Below, piece by piece: positions 62,825 to 64,000 of a stretch of DNA of 64,000 bases (position 1 is its first letter; every line of letters begins with the position of its first letter). Origin of the DNA: Imbricaverruca yamaguchii (Eukaryota; Arthropoda; Thecostraca; Neoverrucidae). The stretch covers positions 404,501-468,500 of the forward strand of contig JAOTOL010001638.1 in the NCBI GenBank assembly GCA_034440575.1, read 5' to 3'. The notes beneath the pieces are model-generated. The model searched no databases. It saw only the letters and a list, made by a program, of their open reading frames with translations, and was not told the origin of the DNA. A program made the position numbers and the translations under genes.

Positions 62825-62884
62825 TATCCACATCTTGATCTCTCCGACTCCGTCCTCCAGACTAGCAGTCGCACCCCACGACTT

Positions 62885-63118
62885 GTTTCCGAATCAGCTC
62901 CTGTCTGTCGTACTATCATCTCCAGCTCCTGTCTGTCGTACTATCATCTCCAGCTCCTGTCTGTCGTACTATCATCTCCAGCTCCTGTCTGTCGTACTAT
63001 CATCTCCAGCTCCTGTCTGTCGTACTATCATCTCCAGCTCCTGTCTGTCGTACTATCATCTTCAGCTCCCGTCTGTCGTGCTATCATCTCCAGCTCCTGT
63101 CTGTCGTGCTATCATCTC
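62885..63118. repeat. 28-bp minisatellite, 8 copies
   Basis: The unit is CAGCTCCTGTCTGTCGTACT plus ATCATCTC. The last two copies read GTGCT. Confidence 0.96.
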
Positions 63119-63299
63119 GACTGGCTCAGTTCCGTGCCGTGCGGACCACACAGCCCTCCCCCTCGCACGTGCTACCGGCGCCCACGGTCCGCCGAGTAGG
63201 CCGGTGCTGGTGCCGCGTGCATCGGCGCAGTCTCCGGAAGGCCTGCTGAGTCAGCGGACTGTCCGTCGCAGACGCCGGCGGCGCCGGACTCTGACGGGC

Positions 63300-63855
63300 C
63301 TGGCGCCAGCTCCGGCGCCAGCTCCGGCGCCAGCTCCGGCGCCAGCTCCGGCGCCAGCTCCGGCGCCAGCTCCGGCGCCAGCTCTGACGCCAGCTCCGGC
63401 GCTAGCTCCGGCGCCAGCTCCGGCGCCAGCTCTGACGCCAGCTCTGACGCCAGCTCCGACGCCAGCTCCGGTGCCAGCTCCGGCGCCAGCTCCGGCGCCA
63501 GCTCTGACGCCAGCTCCGGCGCCAGCTCCGGCGCCAGCTCTGACGCCAGCTCCGGCGCCAACTCCGGCGCCAGCTCTGACGCCAGCTCCGGCGCCAGCTC
63601 CGGCGCCAGCTCTGGCGCCAACTCCGGCGCGAACTCCGGCGCCAGCTCAGGCGCCAGCTCCGGCGCCAGCTCTGACGCCAGCTCCGGCGCCAACTCCGGC
63701 GCCAACTCCGGCGCCAGCTCCGGCGCCAGCTCCGGCGCCAACTCTGACGGGCCCGGCGCCAGCTCCGGCGCCAGCTCTGACGCCAGCTCCGGCGCCAGCT
63801 CCGGCACCAGCTCCGGCGCCAGCTCCGGCGCCAGCTCCGGCGCCAACTATGACGC
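63300..63855. repeat. 12-bp minisatellite, about 46 copies
   Basis: The unit is CAGCTCCGGCGC with CTCTGACGC and AACTCCGGCGC variants. GGCGCC and AGCT are both self-complementary. The + frame reads Pro-Ala repeats and the - frame Pro-Glu-Leu-Ala repeats. Two GACGGGCCTGGCGC-type interruptions occur (63293 and 63747). I do not call this coding because variants change all frames alike. Confidence 0.95.
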
Positions 63856-64000
63856 CAGCGCAGGCGTGACCCAGACCGCGCCGGCCGGGGCGTCCACCCT
63901 CGGCGCTGCGAGGAGGGGGGGGGGGGGCAGTCATGACTCTGAGCCGGCCAGGTGCGAGGTCGTGAACTGGTTGAGGGTATGGGGGCCAGGTTGTGAGGAG
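63856..64000. other. GC-rich end of window
   Basis: Contains a G13 run near 63914; nothing else recognised. Confidence 0.4.

Noticed and set aside
63172..63869. Pro-Ala-rich or Pro-Glu-Leu-Ala protein gene
   Set aside because: Pure 12-bp minisatellite; both strands are open equally.

Overview
The window is eukaryotic nuclear DNA, most likely from an arthropod. It carries two exons of a Runt-domain (Runx) transcription factor with consensus GT/AG splice sites, remnants of APE-type non-LTR retrotransposons, a tRNA-derived SINE, a decayed DDE transposase, and long (TA)n, (CA)n, (CT)n and (TG)n microsatellites. The tail of the Runt domain (DGPREPRSKT) resembles insect runt/lozenge-type proteins rather than vertebrate RUNX (DGPREPRRHRQ, from memory). 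Species cannot be fixed from the sequence. Nothing prokaryotic (operons, ribosome binding sites, CRISPR) is present.

Layout. 1-34.5 kb is intergenic. It holds private GC-rich minisatellites (units of about 62, 48, 22, 27, 33, 22, 82, 105 and 40 bp), three LINE remnants (5.8-6.6, 12.7-13.5 and 24.1-26.5 kb), a 3.4-kb CpG-rich block between direct repeats (26.9-30.75 kb) and a minus-strand DDE transposase pseudogene (31.5-32.5 kb). 34.56-35.34 kb is a CpG-rich promoter-like region and the first recognised Runx coding exon. 35.34-55.83 kb is one 20.5-kb intron with ten or more tandem arrays, a SINE inserted inside one of them, an RNase H fragment of another retrotransposon, and a 200-bp inverted repeat. 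55.832-55.945 kb is the second Runt-domain exon. From 55.95 kb to the end is the next intron, again mostly tandem repeats: 27, 18, 26, 28 and 12 bp units, a (CT)n tract and a TA-flanked MITE-like element. The remaining Runx exons (C-terminal region, usual VWRPY end) were not found and presumably lie beyond the window.

The only host gene I can support is Runx. About a quarter of the window is minisatellite DNA, and most long open frames are artefacts of GC-rich arrays whose unit length is a multiple of three. The points most worth following are: a stop-free 1.9-kb array that starts 7 bp inside the donor of the second Runt exon, so that intron retention would extend the protein by about 660 residues; a cluster of Runx-type TGYGGTY motifs created by a two-base expansion of an 18-bp array inside the Runx gene itself; and a diverged paralogous pair that shows a minisatellite before and after its expansion.
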